A DNA stretch of 64,000 nucleotides, taken from Chloroflexi bacterium OLB14 (GTDB taxonomy: Bacteria > Chloroflexota > Anaerolineae > Anaerolineales > Villigracilaceae). The stretch is from positions 26,677 through 90,676 of the forward strand of contig LMZR01000049.1 in the NCBI GenBank assembly GCA_001567105.1, in the 5' to 3' direction. A program made the position numbers and the translations under genes. A model generated the notes under the pieces. That model saw only the letters and a program-made list of their open reading frames with translations, ran no database searches and was not told the origin of the DNA. Shown piece after piece: positions 53,211 to 61,636 of the stretch; within the stretch, counting starts at the first letter, position 1; every line of letters starts with the position of its first letter.

Positions 53211-53334
53211 TATAATCTCGTGCGCGCGGTGAAAGTCTTGCCGCGTTTTATTGTGCAAAATATTAAGTACAGTGACATTTATGTCGCTTTTATACACGCA
53301 AGATAAATCTTGCGATACGCATTTTAGAGGAATC
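53211..53334 (+). promoter_or_regulatory. prfA promoter -10 and structured leader
   Basis: A perfect TATAAT (53211-53216) is followed by about 115 bases of leader with three possible hairpins: CGCGG...CCGCG near 53226-53246, GTGACATTTATGTCGC near 53273-53288, and CGCAAGAT-AA-ATCTTGCG at about 53298-53315. None has a T tract. No ribosomal protein L31 gene or known leader motif is seen. Confidence 0.4.
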
Positions 53335-54414
53335 ATGTTAGACAATCTACAAGTCGTTGAAGATAAATTTGAAAAATTAAATCAAGAATTGCTGGAAGTA
53401 GGCAATGACTATAAACGCGCAGGTGACATCAACAAAGAGTTGGTCAGTTTAGAACCATTGATTAAGAAAGCCAAAGAATATCGTCAGGCAATGAAAAGCC
53501 TTGACGAAGCAAAAGCCATTCTCACGTCAGAAAATGATGCAGAACTTTTATCGTTAGCAAAATCAGATGTAGATGAGTTAACTCCAAAAATCGAAATCCT
53601 TGAAAAAGAAATCAAAAGTTTATTAGTTCCTAAAGACCCGCGTGATGATAAAAACGTCATCGTTGAAATTCGCGCAGGGGCTGGTGGTGATGAAGCCGCT
53701 ATCTTCGCCGCTGATTTATTTCGCATGTATATTCGTTATGCCGAAGATCGCCGTTGGAAAAATGAAATCATGTCTGAAAATGCAATTGGCGTGGGCGGAT
53801 ACAAAGAAATTATTTTTGAAGTAAAAGGCAAAGGCGCGTTCTCACGTTTGAAATATGAATCAGGTGTGCATCGCGTGCAACGTGTGCCTGCAACTGAAGC
53901 ACAAGGGCGCATTCATACATCCACTGCAACAGTGGCAGTGCTTGCCGAAGTTGATGACGTTGAAGTTGAAATCCCTGAAACTGATATTGAAATTGAAGTC
54001 TATCGTTCATCTGGTGCGGGCGGACAAAACGTGCAAAAAAATTCTACGGCTGTGCGTTTGTATCACAAACCCACTGGCATTGTAGTAACCTGTCAGGATG
54101 AACGTTCGCAATTACAAAATAAATTACGTGCTATGAGCATCCTGCGTGCAAAACTTTATGAAATTGAAGAACAAAAACGCCAAGCTGAACTCGAAGCTGA
54201 TCGTCGCTCACAAGTTGGTAGTGGTGAACGCTCTGAAAAAATTCGCACTTACAATTATCCGCAAAATCGCGTCACCGATCATCGCATCGGTTTATCAAGC
54301 TATAATTTGCCCGCCGTCATGGATGGTGACATTGATCAATTCATTGATGAACTCACCACGCGTGATGAAGCAGGCAAACTCGCATCTGCTGGTGTAGCAG
54401 ATGATGATGAATGA
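53335..54414 (+). CDS. prfA: Peptide chain release factor 1
   Basis: 359 residues. The GGQ motif that triggers peptide release is in [13 protein letters not shown] (about residue 229). The release-factor-1 codon-recognition tripeptide PAT lies in [16 protein letters not shown]. The N-terminal coiled coil and the [15 protein letters not shown] segment are typical. ATG 53335 has AGAGG before it; the frame is open further upstream through the leader but has no start signals. Its stop overlaps prmC, the gene for the enzyme that methylates this GGQ glutamine. Confidence 0.97.
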   Translation: MLDNLQVVEDKFEKLNQELLEVGNDYKRAGDINKELVSLEPLIKKAKEYRQAMKSLDEAKAILTSENDAELLSLAKSDVDELTPKIEILEKEIKSLLVPKDPRDDKNVIVEIRAGAGGDEAAIFAADLFRMYIRYAEDRRWKNEIMSENAIGVGGYKEIIFEVKGKGAFSRLKYESGVHRVQRVPATEAQGRIHTSTATVAVLAEVDDVEVEIPETDIEIEVYRSSGAGGQNVQKNSTAVRLYHKPTGIVVTCQDERSQLQNKLRAMSILRAKLYEIEEQKRQAELEADRRSQVGSGERSEKIRTYNYPQNRVTDHRIGLSSYNLPAVMDGDIDQFIDELTTRDEAGKLASAGVADDDE

Positions 54415-55295
54415 ACATCAAAGAATTTCTTGAATCACAAAAAAATCTTGTAGATGATTTTGATGCGCAAGTTTTATTAGCACACGTTTTGGAAATTTCA
54501 CGTCCCCAACTGATTGCTAACCTCCACACGCCTCTGGACTCACTTCAACTTGATTCTGCAACTCAACTTTTTGCTCGGCTGAAAGTTGGTGAACCCCTGC
54601 CCTACATTTTAGGTCAGTGGGAATTTTTTGGTTTAGATTTTGAAATTAATAAAAATGTTTTAATTCCACGTCCCGAAACTGAACTGTTAGTTGAAAAAGC
54701 AATTTCCTTTTTGAAAAATAATCCTGACAAACGAAATGTTATAGATGTCGGCACAGGTTCAGGGATAATTGCTATTTCAATCGCTAAACACATTCCTGAT
54801 GTAAAAATTATTGCTACAGATATTTCTCCCAAAGCATTACAAGTCGCAAAACGAAATGCGATTCAACATGGTGTGGAAAAGCAAATTGAGTTTATTGAAT
54901 GTGATTTATTGCCATCGGACGATAGACCACAGACCGCAGACCATACAACATCGTCCATCGTCCATCGTCTATCGTCCATTGACTTAATTTGTGCTAACTT
55001 ACCTTATATCCCAACCAAAACTTTGCATGGATTAGAAGTCTATAACAAAGAGCCAACTTTAGCACTTGATGGTGGTGATGATGGTTTAGATATTTATAGA
55101 AGATTATTTTCACTTGCTAAACAATATCGTCTATCCCCCCAAGAAGGTCTATCCTCTCTAATTTGGCTATGCGAATTTGAGGAAACGCAAGGCAAGTCAA
55201 TTACACATTTGGCAAACGATTTTTTTGAAAATGCAAATGTGCATGTGTTTCAAGATTTGGCTGGGAGAGATAGATTGTTGGAGATTGTTTCGTAA
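54411..55295 (+). CDS. prmC: Release factor glutamine methyltransferase
   Basis: 294 residues. It methylates the GGQ glutamine of release factors using S-adenosylmethionine. N-terminal helical domain, then IGKE-type [23 protein letters not shown] motif [19 protein letters not shown] and the substrate motif [11 protein letters not shown] (variant of NPPY: here NLPY). Residues about 170-186 ([20 protein letters not shown]) come from a GACGATAGACCACAG / CCATCGTCTATCGTCC repeat inserted in frame in a loop before NLPY. The NLPY change is noteworthy because NPPY is nearly invariant. Overlaps prfA by ATGA. Confidence 0.94.
   Translation: MNIKEFLESQKNLVDDFDAQVLLAHVLEISRPQLIANLHTPLDSLQLDSATQLFARLKVGEPLPYILGQWEFFGLDFEINKNVLIPRPETELLVEKAISFLKNNPDKRNVIDVGTGSGIIAISIAKHIPDVKIIATDISPKALQVAKRNAIQHGVEKQIEFIECDLLPSDDRPQTADHTTSSIVHRLSSIDLICANLPYIPTKTLHGLEVYNKEPTLALDGGDDGLDIYRRLFSLAKQYRLSPQEGLSSLIWLCEFEETQGKSITHLANDFFENANVHVFQDLAGRDRLLEIVS
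54917..54981. repeat. Family C palindrome inside prmC
   Basis: GGACGATAGACCACAGACC and CATCGTCCATCGTCTATCGTC form an inverted pair, as in the intergenic elements at 19306 and 22095. It keeps the prmC frame open. Confidence 0.85.
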
Positions 55296-55334
55296 AATTA
55301 CAATTGCTCAAGTCGGCGACGAGTATGACATAAA

Positions 55335-55357
55335 CTTTGCGCCGAGACGGCGCAAAG
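55335..55357. repeat. Hairpin between prmC and tsaC
   Basis: CTTTGCGCC / GGCGCAAAG with a five-base loop, 15 bases before ATG 55373. No T tract. It may be a repeat rather than a terminator, because prmC and tsaC are usually co-transcribed. Confidence 0.5.
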
Positions 55358-55372
55358 AGCAAACAAAAAATT

Positions 55373-55984
55373 ATGAAAACAAAAATTATCCCTGCAAGTG
55401 AAATTCAAACTGCTTTAGAGATTTTACAAAGTGGTGGCATTGTTGCCTTCCCCACTGACACTGTCTATGGTTTGGGTGCATTGGCATTTGATAATTCTGC
55501 TATCGAAAGTATTTACACTGCTAAAAATCGCCCGATTGAAAAAGCGATACCTGTTTTAGTGGGTAGCATCAAAGATTTTGAATTGGTGGCAGAGAATATC
55601 CCGTCAATGGCTTTGAAATTTGCAGAAAAATTTTTACCAGGTGCTCTAACTTGTGTTATCCCAAAAAAATCTACACTTCCGCCTGCTATTTCAGCAACGG
55701 ATACAGTGGCAGTAAGAATCCCAAATCATGCAGACGCATTAAATTTACTTAAACTAACTGGAGCAATGGCTGTGACATCGGCAAATATTTCGGGGCAAGA
55801 AAGCCCAACAACTGCTTTAGAAGTTTATCAACAGTTACAAGGCAGAATTCCCTTAATTTTAGATGGTGGCAAAACTTTGGGTGGAGTCCCTTCTACGTTG
55901 GTAGATTGCACAAAGGACAAACCTGTGATTTTGCGAGAAGGTCCGATTTCGTTGGAGCAATTGTTATCAGCATTGGATGTGTAG
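55373..55984 (+). CDS. tsaC: L-threonylcarbamoyladenylate synthase
   Basis: 203 residues of the Sua5/YciO/YrdC family. It makes threonylcarbamoyl-AMP from threonine, bicarbonate and ATP for the t6A37 modification of ANN-decoding tRNAs. Marks: GGIVAFPTDTVYGLGALAFD, KNRPIEKAIPVLVGS, PGALTCVIPKKS, VAVRIPNHADALNL and MAVTSANISGQESP. The start is ATG 55373; the frame upstream is a hairpin repeat. It lacks the Sua5 C-terminal domain, so it is of the short TsaC type. The next enzyme of the pathway, TsaD, is encoded close by on the other strand. Confidence 0.94.
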   Translation: MKTKIIPASEIQTALEILQSGGIVAFPTDTVYGLGALAFDNSAIESIYTAKNRPIEKAIPVLVGSIKDFELVAENIPSMALKFAEKFLPGALTCVIPKKSTLPPAISATDTVAVRIPNHADALNLLKLTGAMAVTSANISGQESPTTALEVYQQLQGRIPLILDGGKTLGGVPSTLVDCTKDKPVILREGPISLEQLLSALDV

Positions 55985-56064
55985 GTCACGTTTTTAACGT
56001 GACAATTAAATTTATGAAACAAGTCACACAACACACCCATATCTGGGCACAGGGCGTGACCTAC
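55981..56064. repeat. GTAGGTCACG...CGTGACCTAC palindrome, family F (copy 2)
   Basis: The left arm GTAGGTCACGTTTTTAACGTGAC begins at the tsaC stop, and the right arm is GGGCGTGACCTAC. As with copy 1, the element starts exactly at a stop codon of a + strand gene. Confidence 0.8.
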
Positions 56065-56195
56065 ATATTCTTATTTAATTCTTAAGCAACGTTCAGGCTA
56101 TGCTTAACTGGCTGAATATAATAATAATTGCATTCTCCTGATGTCAACCCTCAGTCAACTTGTAAAAGTCGGTTGGGGGTTGTCTGTTTAACTGG

Positions 56196-56254
56196 AACGT
56201 CCCGCAGGTTGGATTAAAGAATCATGACGAGTGATTAAACCTGCGGGACGGTTA
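56196..56254. repeat. CGTCCCGCAGGTT palindrome, family D (copy 2)
   Basis: AACGTCCCGCAGGTTGGATT pairs with AAACCTGCGGGACGGTT across an AT-rich centre. It touches the tsaD stop codon. The region before it (56065-56195) has a CAACCCTCAGTCAAC / GTTGGGGGTTGTC inverted pair but no gene. Confidence 0.8.
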
Positions 56255-57277
56255 ACTGAGTGGATTAGTTGCTAAAACATCCATCTCCAAATTTGATTCG
56301 TGACCAAGTGCATAGCGGAAATATCCAGCGGAGGCGATCATGGCAGCGTTGTCGGTACATAAAGATAAAGGCGGAATGTGAACTGGAAATTCAGTTTGTG
56401 ATTTGAATGTTTGACGTAAAACACGATTCGCTGAAACACCGCCCGCTACTAAAATTTCTTTTGCGTCATATTCACGCGCGGCATCCATTGTTTTTTTGAA
56501 TAACACGTCAATCACGGCTTGTTGAAATGAAGCGGCGATGTCTGCTGTTGGGATGGTTGTGCTTTTCTTTTTCAATGCTTGCAGTTCGTACAGAACAGAG
56601 GTCTTAACTCCACTAAAAGAAAAATTATAAGAACCATCTAACCAAGCTCGAGCAAAGTTGAGGCGTTTTGGGTCGCCTTCTTCGGCTGATTTTTGAATCG
56701 AAGGTCCGCCAGGGTAGGGTAAATCTAAAAGTCGAGCAACTTTATCAAAGGCTTCACCTGCGGCATCATCCAATGTTGAACCGAGCCGTTGATAAATGAG
56801 ATGATCGGTCATCAAATTTAATTCGGTGTGACCACCCGAAACAAGCAACGCCATTAACGGAAATTGCGGTTCAGGCGGGATGATTTCACCTGCGTTATAA
56901 ACCCAAGCGGAATAAATATGCCCTTCAAGATGATTGACACCGATGAGTGGTTTGTTCAATGACATTGACAAACCTTTTGCCATGTTGACGCCAACAATTA
57001 ATGAACCAGCGAGACCAGGTCCTTGCGTGACGGCGATGGCATCAATATCATTGAGCGTGAGATGCGCTTGCGATAAAGATTGTTGCACAACGGGAATAAT
57101 ACTTAACACATGCTGACGTGAAGCAACTTCAGGAAAGACGCCACCATAACGAGCATGAATCTCCATTTGTGATGCGACAACAGATGAAAGCAAGGCGCGT
57201 CCATTTTCGATGATGGCGCAAGCGGTTTCATCACATGATGTTTCGATAGCGAGGATTCGGGCGGGTTTTAGGTTCAT
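56252..57277 (-). CDS. tsaD: tRNA N6-adenosine threonylcarbamoyltransferase
   Basis: 341 residues of the Kae1/Qri7 family. It transfers the threonylcarbamoyl group to A37 of tRNA. Marks: ILAIETSCDETACAIIENGR, the metal-binding His pair in GVNHLEGHIYSAWV, LLVSGGHTELNLM, LGSTLDDAAGEAFDKVARLL and EILVAGGVSANRVLR. Works with TsaC (encoded at 55373) and TsaB/TsaE, which are not in this window. The DNA upstream is repeat-rich. Confidence 0.96.
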   Translation of the reverse strand: MNLKPARILAIETSCDETACAIIENGRALLSSVVASQMEIHARYGGVFPEVASRQHVLSIIPVVQQSLSQAHLTLNDIDAIAVTQGPGLAGSLIVGVNMAKGLSMSLNKPLIGVNHLEGHIYSAWVYNAGEIIPPEPQFPLMALLVSGGHTELNLMTDHLIYQRLGSTLDDAAGEAFDKVARLLDLPYPGGPSIQKSAEEGDPKRLNFARAWLDGSYNFSFSGVKTSVLYELQALKKKSTTIPTADIAASFQQAVIDVLFKKTMDAAREYDAKEILVAGGVSANRVLRQTFKSQTEFPVHIPPLSLCTDNAAMIASAGYFRYALGHESNLEMDVLATNPLS

Positions 57278-57740
57278 TGGTAAATGGTAATTGAGTAATT
57301 AGAGATTGAAGATTGGAGACTAGAGATTAATGGATAAAAAATCTCTGGTTAAAGATTTCGATTTATTATAGTTTATTTTTTATATCGTTATAGTTGATTT
57401 GCAGGCAGTTTATCTCAAAATAATCACTGGAGATATAACAATAACAACGCCATCAAGATACTTTTGAACAAGTTCTTCTACTGGCAGAGATTCAAGTGGT
57501 ATTTCTGTCGGCGTGGGGATTAAGGTTGGGGGCTGTGTAGGTGATGGCGAGGCAACAGCGCTCGAGACTTCCGAAGTCTTAGAGACTTCGGAAATCTGGG
57601 CAGGAGGCGTAGCGCAGGCTGATACGATGAAAATTAAGATAGGAAAGGCGTTTGCCTATGCGGTAGTCTACATCTATCTGCTGTTGGGGTTGGGAATCGT
57701 TAATTTAACCTATTGATACAGAGAGAAACACCGTCGTAAA
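57278..57740. other. Intergenic region with simple repeats and a lipoprotein gene remnant
   Basis: Bases 57290-57330 are AGATTGGAGA-type simple repeats. Bases 57410-57655 hold a lipoprotein-like reading frame on the minus strand with no start codon (separate entry), which contains a family B-like palindrome at 57565-57597. The rest shows nothing recognisable. Confidence 0.55.
57410..57655 (-). pseudogene. Lipoprotein gene fragment
   Basis: An open stretch of about 82 codons reading ANAFPILIFIVSACATPPAQ and then a Ser/Thr/Pro-rich linker (SPSPTQPPTLIPTPTEIPLE), ending ISPVIILR-stop. It has the lipobox VSAC and the linker style of the lipoproteins in this genome. It lacks a start codon in frame (TAG just upstream), and the mature domain stops within about 30 residues. 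Probably a truncated, frame-broken remnant. A palindromic repeat encodes SEVSKTSEVS inside it. Confidence 0.45.
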
Positions 57741-58367
57741 TTACGCGTATACCAAGGGTTCCTCTTGCCATTTAGCCAACATAACAATATAGAGGATATC
57801 AAACACGCTGCACACGATGCCAAGCAAAATAACATAGATATCAAAAGCATATATAACCCCAAATAGAATGGTAGGAGCCAGCGTGCCCAGCCATTTGCAC
57901 ACCGCCATCAGCACACTTTGCCCACGTGCGCTGCCGCGCTGAAAAAGCATGGTGAGGAAAAGAACAGACATGGCCGCATTTTGTGCAAAAGCCGAATACT
58001 TCGCCGCCACAACCGGCGTGAAGTGAAAAAAGAATGCAAACTGTATCACAAAACAGGAGGCAAATGCCAGAATGCTGAACGGTATAAAATATTTGCGTGC
58101 GCGCTCGGGGAAATGTTGTTTACCATAATAAAAATAGGTGACGATGATAAAGGCATCCAGCACTGCCCACGCAATCGTAACAGCACGCTGACCCGGAAAT
58201 ACGCCCTCGAACGCATCGCTGAAAGAATAAATCACTTCCCAAGCGAAATTTAGCCCAAGAGCGAATAACGGCATCCCATAGGTTTTGTCCTTAATGCCTT
58301 TACGCACCAACTCGATGTACACGATAGACCAACAAATTCCACTCAGTAAAATCAAAAATAGCTGCAT
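57741..58367 (-). CDS. Transmembrane-type terpene cyclase family protein (Pyr4-like)
   Basis: 208 residues with about seven transmembrane helices. The pattern ICWSIVYIELVRKGIKDKTY, GMPLFALGLNFAWEVIYSFS and the last helix VFDILYIVML match the small bacterial transmembrane terpene cyclases related to fungal Pyr4/PaxB. Glu44 (in NFAWE) and Asp190 would correspond to the catalytic acid pair described for Pyr4. It would cyclise a prenylated substrate in the membrane, but no prenyltransferase is nearby, so the substrate is open. GGAGG precedes the ATG. The DNA is visibly richer in G+C than its surroundings and, with the divergent tetR gene, looks horizontally acquired. Confidence 0.75.
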   Translation of the reverse strand: MQLFLILLSGICWSIVYIELVRKGIKDKTYGMPLFALGLNFAWEVIYSFSDAFEGVFPGQRAVTIAWAVLDAFIIVTYFYYGKQHFPERARKYFIPFSILAFASCFVIQFAFFFHFTPVVAAKYSAFAQNAAMSVLFLTMLFQRGSARGQSVLMAVCKWLGTLAPTILFGVIYAFDIYVILLGIVCSVFDILYIVMLAKWQEEPLVYA

Positions 58368-58490
58368 AGCACGTCCTCCAATTTTTTTAATTTCGCAACC
58401 GCTTTACACGGATTGTTATACCAGTTACAATTTCATTATATGCTCACACATCTCTGCAAACAAGATACAAAACATGGGGAAGTGTAACAG

Positions 58491-59025
58491 TTGGAAAACT
58501 CAAAGCGTGTGCAGCCATCACCAAGCAGGATTTTGATGCAACGGGCACTGTTCCTCTTAATGGAGGAGCAACCTTGGTCGAAAATCACCATAACAGATAT
58601 CGTAAAAAAAGCTGGACTTTCCCGCCTGACCTTCTACCGCCACTTTTGCAAGCAAAGAAGAAACACTTTTGACATGGTTTGACGATTTGTTCACAAAATA
58701 TCACGAAGAACTAAAGCGACAATCCGACATCTTGAATCTTGAAACAGCCTTGTGCAAGTGCTTTACCTATTGGAATGGTGCAAGAAAAGAGGTGCAGCTT
58801 TTGGTGCAGCACGATATCGCCGGCTTGTTGCAGCCTTGTTTTTCCCGTTATCTGCGAGATACTCTCGGCATGGAGGCTCTGGGAGTGCACACGTCGCATA
58901 TTCAGCGCTGTTTTATTGAGGGCGGTTTGTTTTCAATCATGTTGGATTGGGCGCTCAGCCCTGCTCCGGCAACACCGCAGGAATTGACTGACCATGTTTT
59001 GAAATTGCTGAAGAATGCAAGTTAA
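58491..59025 (+). CDS. TetR/AcrR-family transcriptional regulator (frame break near 58645)
   Basis: About 178 residues when reconstructed. The N-terminal helix-turn-helix is ILMQRALFLLMEEQPWSKIT, ITDIVKKAGLSRLTFYRHF. The first frame ends at 58682; removing one T of the TTTT at 58644-58647 gives RHFASKEETLLTWFDDLFTK and joins the ligand-binding domain (AGLLQPCFSRYLRDTLGMEA, then FIEGGLFSIMLDWALSPAPA). The start is TTG 58491 with GGGAAG upstream. Divergent to the terpene cyclase gene, which it probably regulates through the shared 120-base gap. It shares the higher G+C of that gene, so both likely came together. Confidence 0.85.
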
Positions 59026-59156
59026 GGGCATCCTTGGGGTCTTCCCAAGAGCCTTCATTCTTTAGAAAGCGGCAAACGATAGAATCAGCATTACCAACTT
59101 TTTTTTCCATTCAAGCACTTTGGCGTGTTCAACGCATACTGAGTACATCCTCAAAA

Positions 59157-60409
59157 TTATTTCTTCCACTTCTTCATCGGCAAAACAAAATCATACGGAT
59201 AATCGGCGAGTTTTTCCATCACGCCATCAGGGCGGACGTAAAGCGTATCTTCAATGCGAAAGCCCATTCCTTTTTCAGGGTAGTACAAGCCTGGTTCAGA
59301 TGTAACAATTACACATGGCGCGAGGCGTTGATCGTCTCCAGCAGTTAATCCACTAAACGGACGTTCATGGATGTTAAGTCCCACGCCATGACCCAATGAA
59401 TGAACATATCCTTCAATTGGTGCTTTGGTATTCATCGGCGTTTGATGTCCCTTTGATTCAAAAAAATCACAAGTCATTTTGTTGTAATCTCTAAAAGCCA
59501 CATTCAAATCAAAATTATCATTGAGCGTGTCATAAATTTCTTTAACTTGATCAAATAATTCTTGTGCTTCGGGCGTGGCATAACCCAAACTCCATGTGCG
59601 CGTGAAATCATAATAATATCCACCGCCCGCTTCGGCAGGATAAATATCAAACACAATCGTTTGACCCAACTTCATCAAGTCACTTGGGTTGCCCGCAGAA
59701 TGTGGCACGCCTGCATCACGTCCAATTGCAAAAATAAAACCCGATGGCAATTCCGCGCCCTGCTCCGAAACCCACAAGCGAATTTTTGCATGAACATCAC
59801 CCACCGTCAGCGACCGAGCCATCTTCTTTCAACAACACTTCATCTTCATTGACATCACACGATGTTAAATATTCTCGCACTTTATCTACAACCGTAGTTG
59901 TGATTTTTCCCATCTTGCGGATTCGTTCTACTTCCGATTCGTCTTTTTGTTTCCATTGCTCTGAGGAAAAGCGATTCATCGCGCGCCTCACCGACTAAAT
60001 TTAGGCTTGGTGACTGTTTCATCAAATGAGTCAATATCCCAAACACTACGCTGACGTCATACGTCCCATACACGCCGATGTTTCCTTCAGTCACGCCAAC
60101 TTCTTCAAGCATTTGTTTGTAACGCAATGCACTGGCTAATAATTGATTTCCATTTGCTTGTTTGAGTAATTCGTTGTAATCATATTTACTGTATGGGATT
60201 AATTTCAATCCGCTTTTAGCGGCTTCATCACGTTCCATGTCGTTATAAAAATAAACAGCAGGCTCGCCACGTTTTTTGATGATGGTAGCATGGCTGACAT
60301 GTCCGCCACCTGTCATATAATACATGGGCGGGTTATGTTCAGCATTGCCGAAAATAATAAAAGCATCTAAATTTCTTTCTTTCATCAATTTATCTAAATC
60401 AGATTTCAT
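59157..60409 (-). CDS. M24-family metallopeptidase, Xaa-Pro aminopeptidase type (two frame breaks)
   Basis: About 416 residues when reconstructed. The N-terminal creatinase-like domain has YYMTGGGHVSHATIIKKRGE. The pita-bread catalytic domain has FDIYPAEAGGGYYYDFTRTW (two Asp ligands), HSLGHGVGLNIHERPF (His), VTSEPGLYYP (Glu) and GFRIEDTLYV (Glu), the complete dimetal site. The frame is broken by an extra A in the run at 59944-59948 (restoring METKDESEVERIRKMG) and an extra base at 59814-59815 (restoring KEDGSSLTVGDVHAKI). It removes N-terminal residues before proline. Confidence 0.87.
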
Positions 60410-60433
60410 AAGTTTCCTTTTGAGTTAGTAATG

Positions 60434-60479
60434 CTGGTCGAGTAGCCACGCATTTGTTCTTTGTGGCGTATCGAGACCA
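60434..60479. repeat. GGTCGAGTAGCC...TATCGAGACC palindrome, family H (copy 4, short)
   Basis: GGTCGAGTAGCCACGC and GTGGCGTATCGAGACC match the left half of the copy at 46563. It is followed by AGATTAGAGATTAGAGATT. Confidence 0.75.
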
Positions 60480-60490
60480 GAGATTAGAGA

Positions 60491-61066
60491 TTAGAGATTG
60501 TTTATGGTTTTGAATTCTTTGGCAATTTCTTCGTTTTCAAATTGTAACTCAACTACTTTTTTATCTTTGACAAATTTTGCTGAAACGCCAATCAAATCAT
60601 CTGTATTTGAGAAAAAACTGAAAATAGTTAACGGTCTTTTGGTCACTAATTTACCATAAACAGGGATAGAAAATATTTTAACAATGGCTTCAATGATTGT
60701 GCCGAAAATAATTCCAACAATTAAAAATGCACAGCCAGCAAGCACAAAAGGAAGATTCAGTGTTTGAGGCGTTGTGCCTTCGGGAGCAATCAGCAAGGCG
60801 GGTAGAAACACAATTGCACCAACGATAAATCCGCCAACCACAAATGGAATCAATGTCACTTTGGCAATGCTTCTTTCTTTATCCGCACAGGTTTTACACA
60901 TCGGCACAGAAATTTTCATAAAGACTTGTTCACTTTTCTTTTGCACACCCATGTCAAAACTTAAGCCTAATGTTTCATCTTTTGGCTTGCCACAATTTGC
61001 ACAACGCTCAGGGAATTTGAGTGATGGCGGGTTTTTCAAGTCAGGGATTGGGATTGAAATCAGCAT
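60491..61066 (-). CDS. Membrane protein with N-terminal zinc-ribbon-like cysteines
   Basis: 191 residues. CANCGKP near residue 22 and MCKTCADKE near residue 57 give a C-x2-C ... C-x2-C set that could bind zinc. Two transmembrane helices follow (about 70-92 and 105-132), then a soluble C-terminal part (VELQFENEEIAKEFKTINN). I do not recognise a named family beyond the general pattern of such small membrane proteins. It is flanked by repeats on both sides. Confidence 0.7.
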   Translation of the reverse strand: MLISIPIPDLKNPPSLKFPERCANCGKPKDETLGLSFDMGVQKKSEQVFMKISVPMCKTCADKERSIAKVTLIPFVVGGFIVGAIVFLPALLIAPEGTTPQTLNLPFVLAGCAFLIVGIIFGTIIEAIVKIFSIPVYGKLVTKRPLTIFSFFSNTDDLIGVSAKFVKDKKVVELQFENEEIAKEFKTINNL

Positions 61067-61070
61067 AGGT

Positions 61071-61088
61071 AAAATCTTAACGCGAAAA
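61071..61088. repeat. 18-bp direct repeat flanking the GxxExxY gene (left)
   Basis: AAAATCTTAACGCGAAAA, identical to 61604-61621. The following CGCAAAAGGACGAATTACG is also partly repeated after the second copy. Confidence 0.85.
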
Positions 61089-61120
61089 ACGCAAAAGGAC
61101 GAATTACGCGAAGTTTTTGA

Positions 61121-61531
61121 TTAAAAATTTGTTTGAGTTGAGTTAATCTTTCTACGTTTTGAATTTACAACACGGGCAACTTGTAATCTTCCTGCTCCAA
61201 AATTAATAACTAAAGCCAATTCTAAACCAGTTGCTTTTAGATAGGACAATGCTTGTTGTTTATGAATTGGTGCAATATCTGAAACTGCTTTTAACTCCAA
61301 AATAACTTTTTCATTAACGATTAAATCTAATTTGTGAAAACCAACAAAAATGCCTCTGAAAAATACGTCAACTCGTTTTTGTTGTTCCACTACATGCTGA
61401 TAATTTTTCAAAACAATCTGCATGGCTTCTTCATAAATCTTTTCATCAAAACCTGGACCCAACTCATTAAAAACTTCGTAAGCCGCTTTGACAATTGAAT
61501 AAGATAATTCTTTCTCAACGATATTATCCAT
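61121..61531 (-). CDS. GxxExxY family protein
   Basis: 136 residues of the GxxExxY family (PF13366). The name motif appears as GPGFDEKIYEEAM, followed by VDVFFRGIFVGFHKLDLIVN and KVILELKAV (D...E-x-K, a PD-(D/E)XK-like core), then HKQQALSYLKATGLELALVI and NFGAGRLQVARVVN. The family is common in intergenic repeats of environmental bacteria; a nuclease-like fold has been suggested but not proven. It is bracketed by identical 18-bp direct repeats 533 bases apart. Confidence 0.92.
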   Translation of the reverse strand: MDNIVEKELSYSIVKAAYEVFNELGPGFDEKIYEEAMQIVLKNYQHVVEQQKRVDVFFRGIFVGFHKLDLIVNEKVILELKAVSDIAPIHKQQALSYLKATGLELALVINFGAGRLQVARVVNSKRRKINSTQTNF

Positions 61532-61603
61532 AAAACAATCCTTTTGCGCTTTTTGGTTTTTCGCGTCTTTTGCATTAAGCCTGTAAGTTAATCTAAACTT
61601 TAT

Positions 61604-61621
61604 AAAATCTTAACGCGAAAA
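61604..61621. repeat. 18-bp direct repeat flanking the GxxExxY gene (right)
   Basis: AAAATCTTAACGCGAAAA, identical to 61071-61088. Inverted partial copies (TTTTGCGCTTTTTGG, TTTTTCGCGTC) lie just inside it at 61540-61568. Confidence 0.85.
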
Positions 61622-61636
61622 GCGCGAAAATGCGAA

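Noticed and set aside
53217..53334. Known riboswitch or ribosomal-protein leader before prfA
   Set aside because: Hairpins are present, but no conserved core of any riboswitch class is recognisable and no L31 gene is adjacent.
57513..57716. A 67-residue + strand protein in the tsaD-cyclase gap
   Set aside because: It is the antisense of a lipoprotein fragment with lipobox and Thr/Pro linker on the minus strand, which makes better sense.
59026..59156. A short minus-strand ORF (MEKKVGNADSIVCRFLKNEG) between tetR and the M24 gene
   Set aside because: It runs into the tetR gene antisense, has no ribosome-binding site and no recognisable motif; it could be a remnant but cannot be supported.
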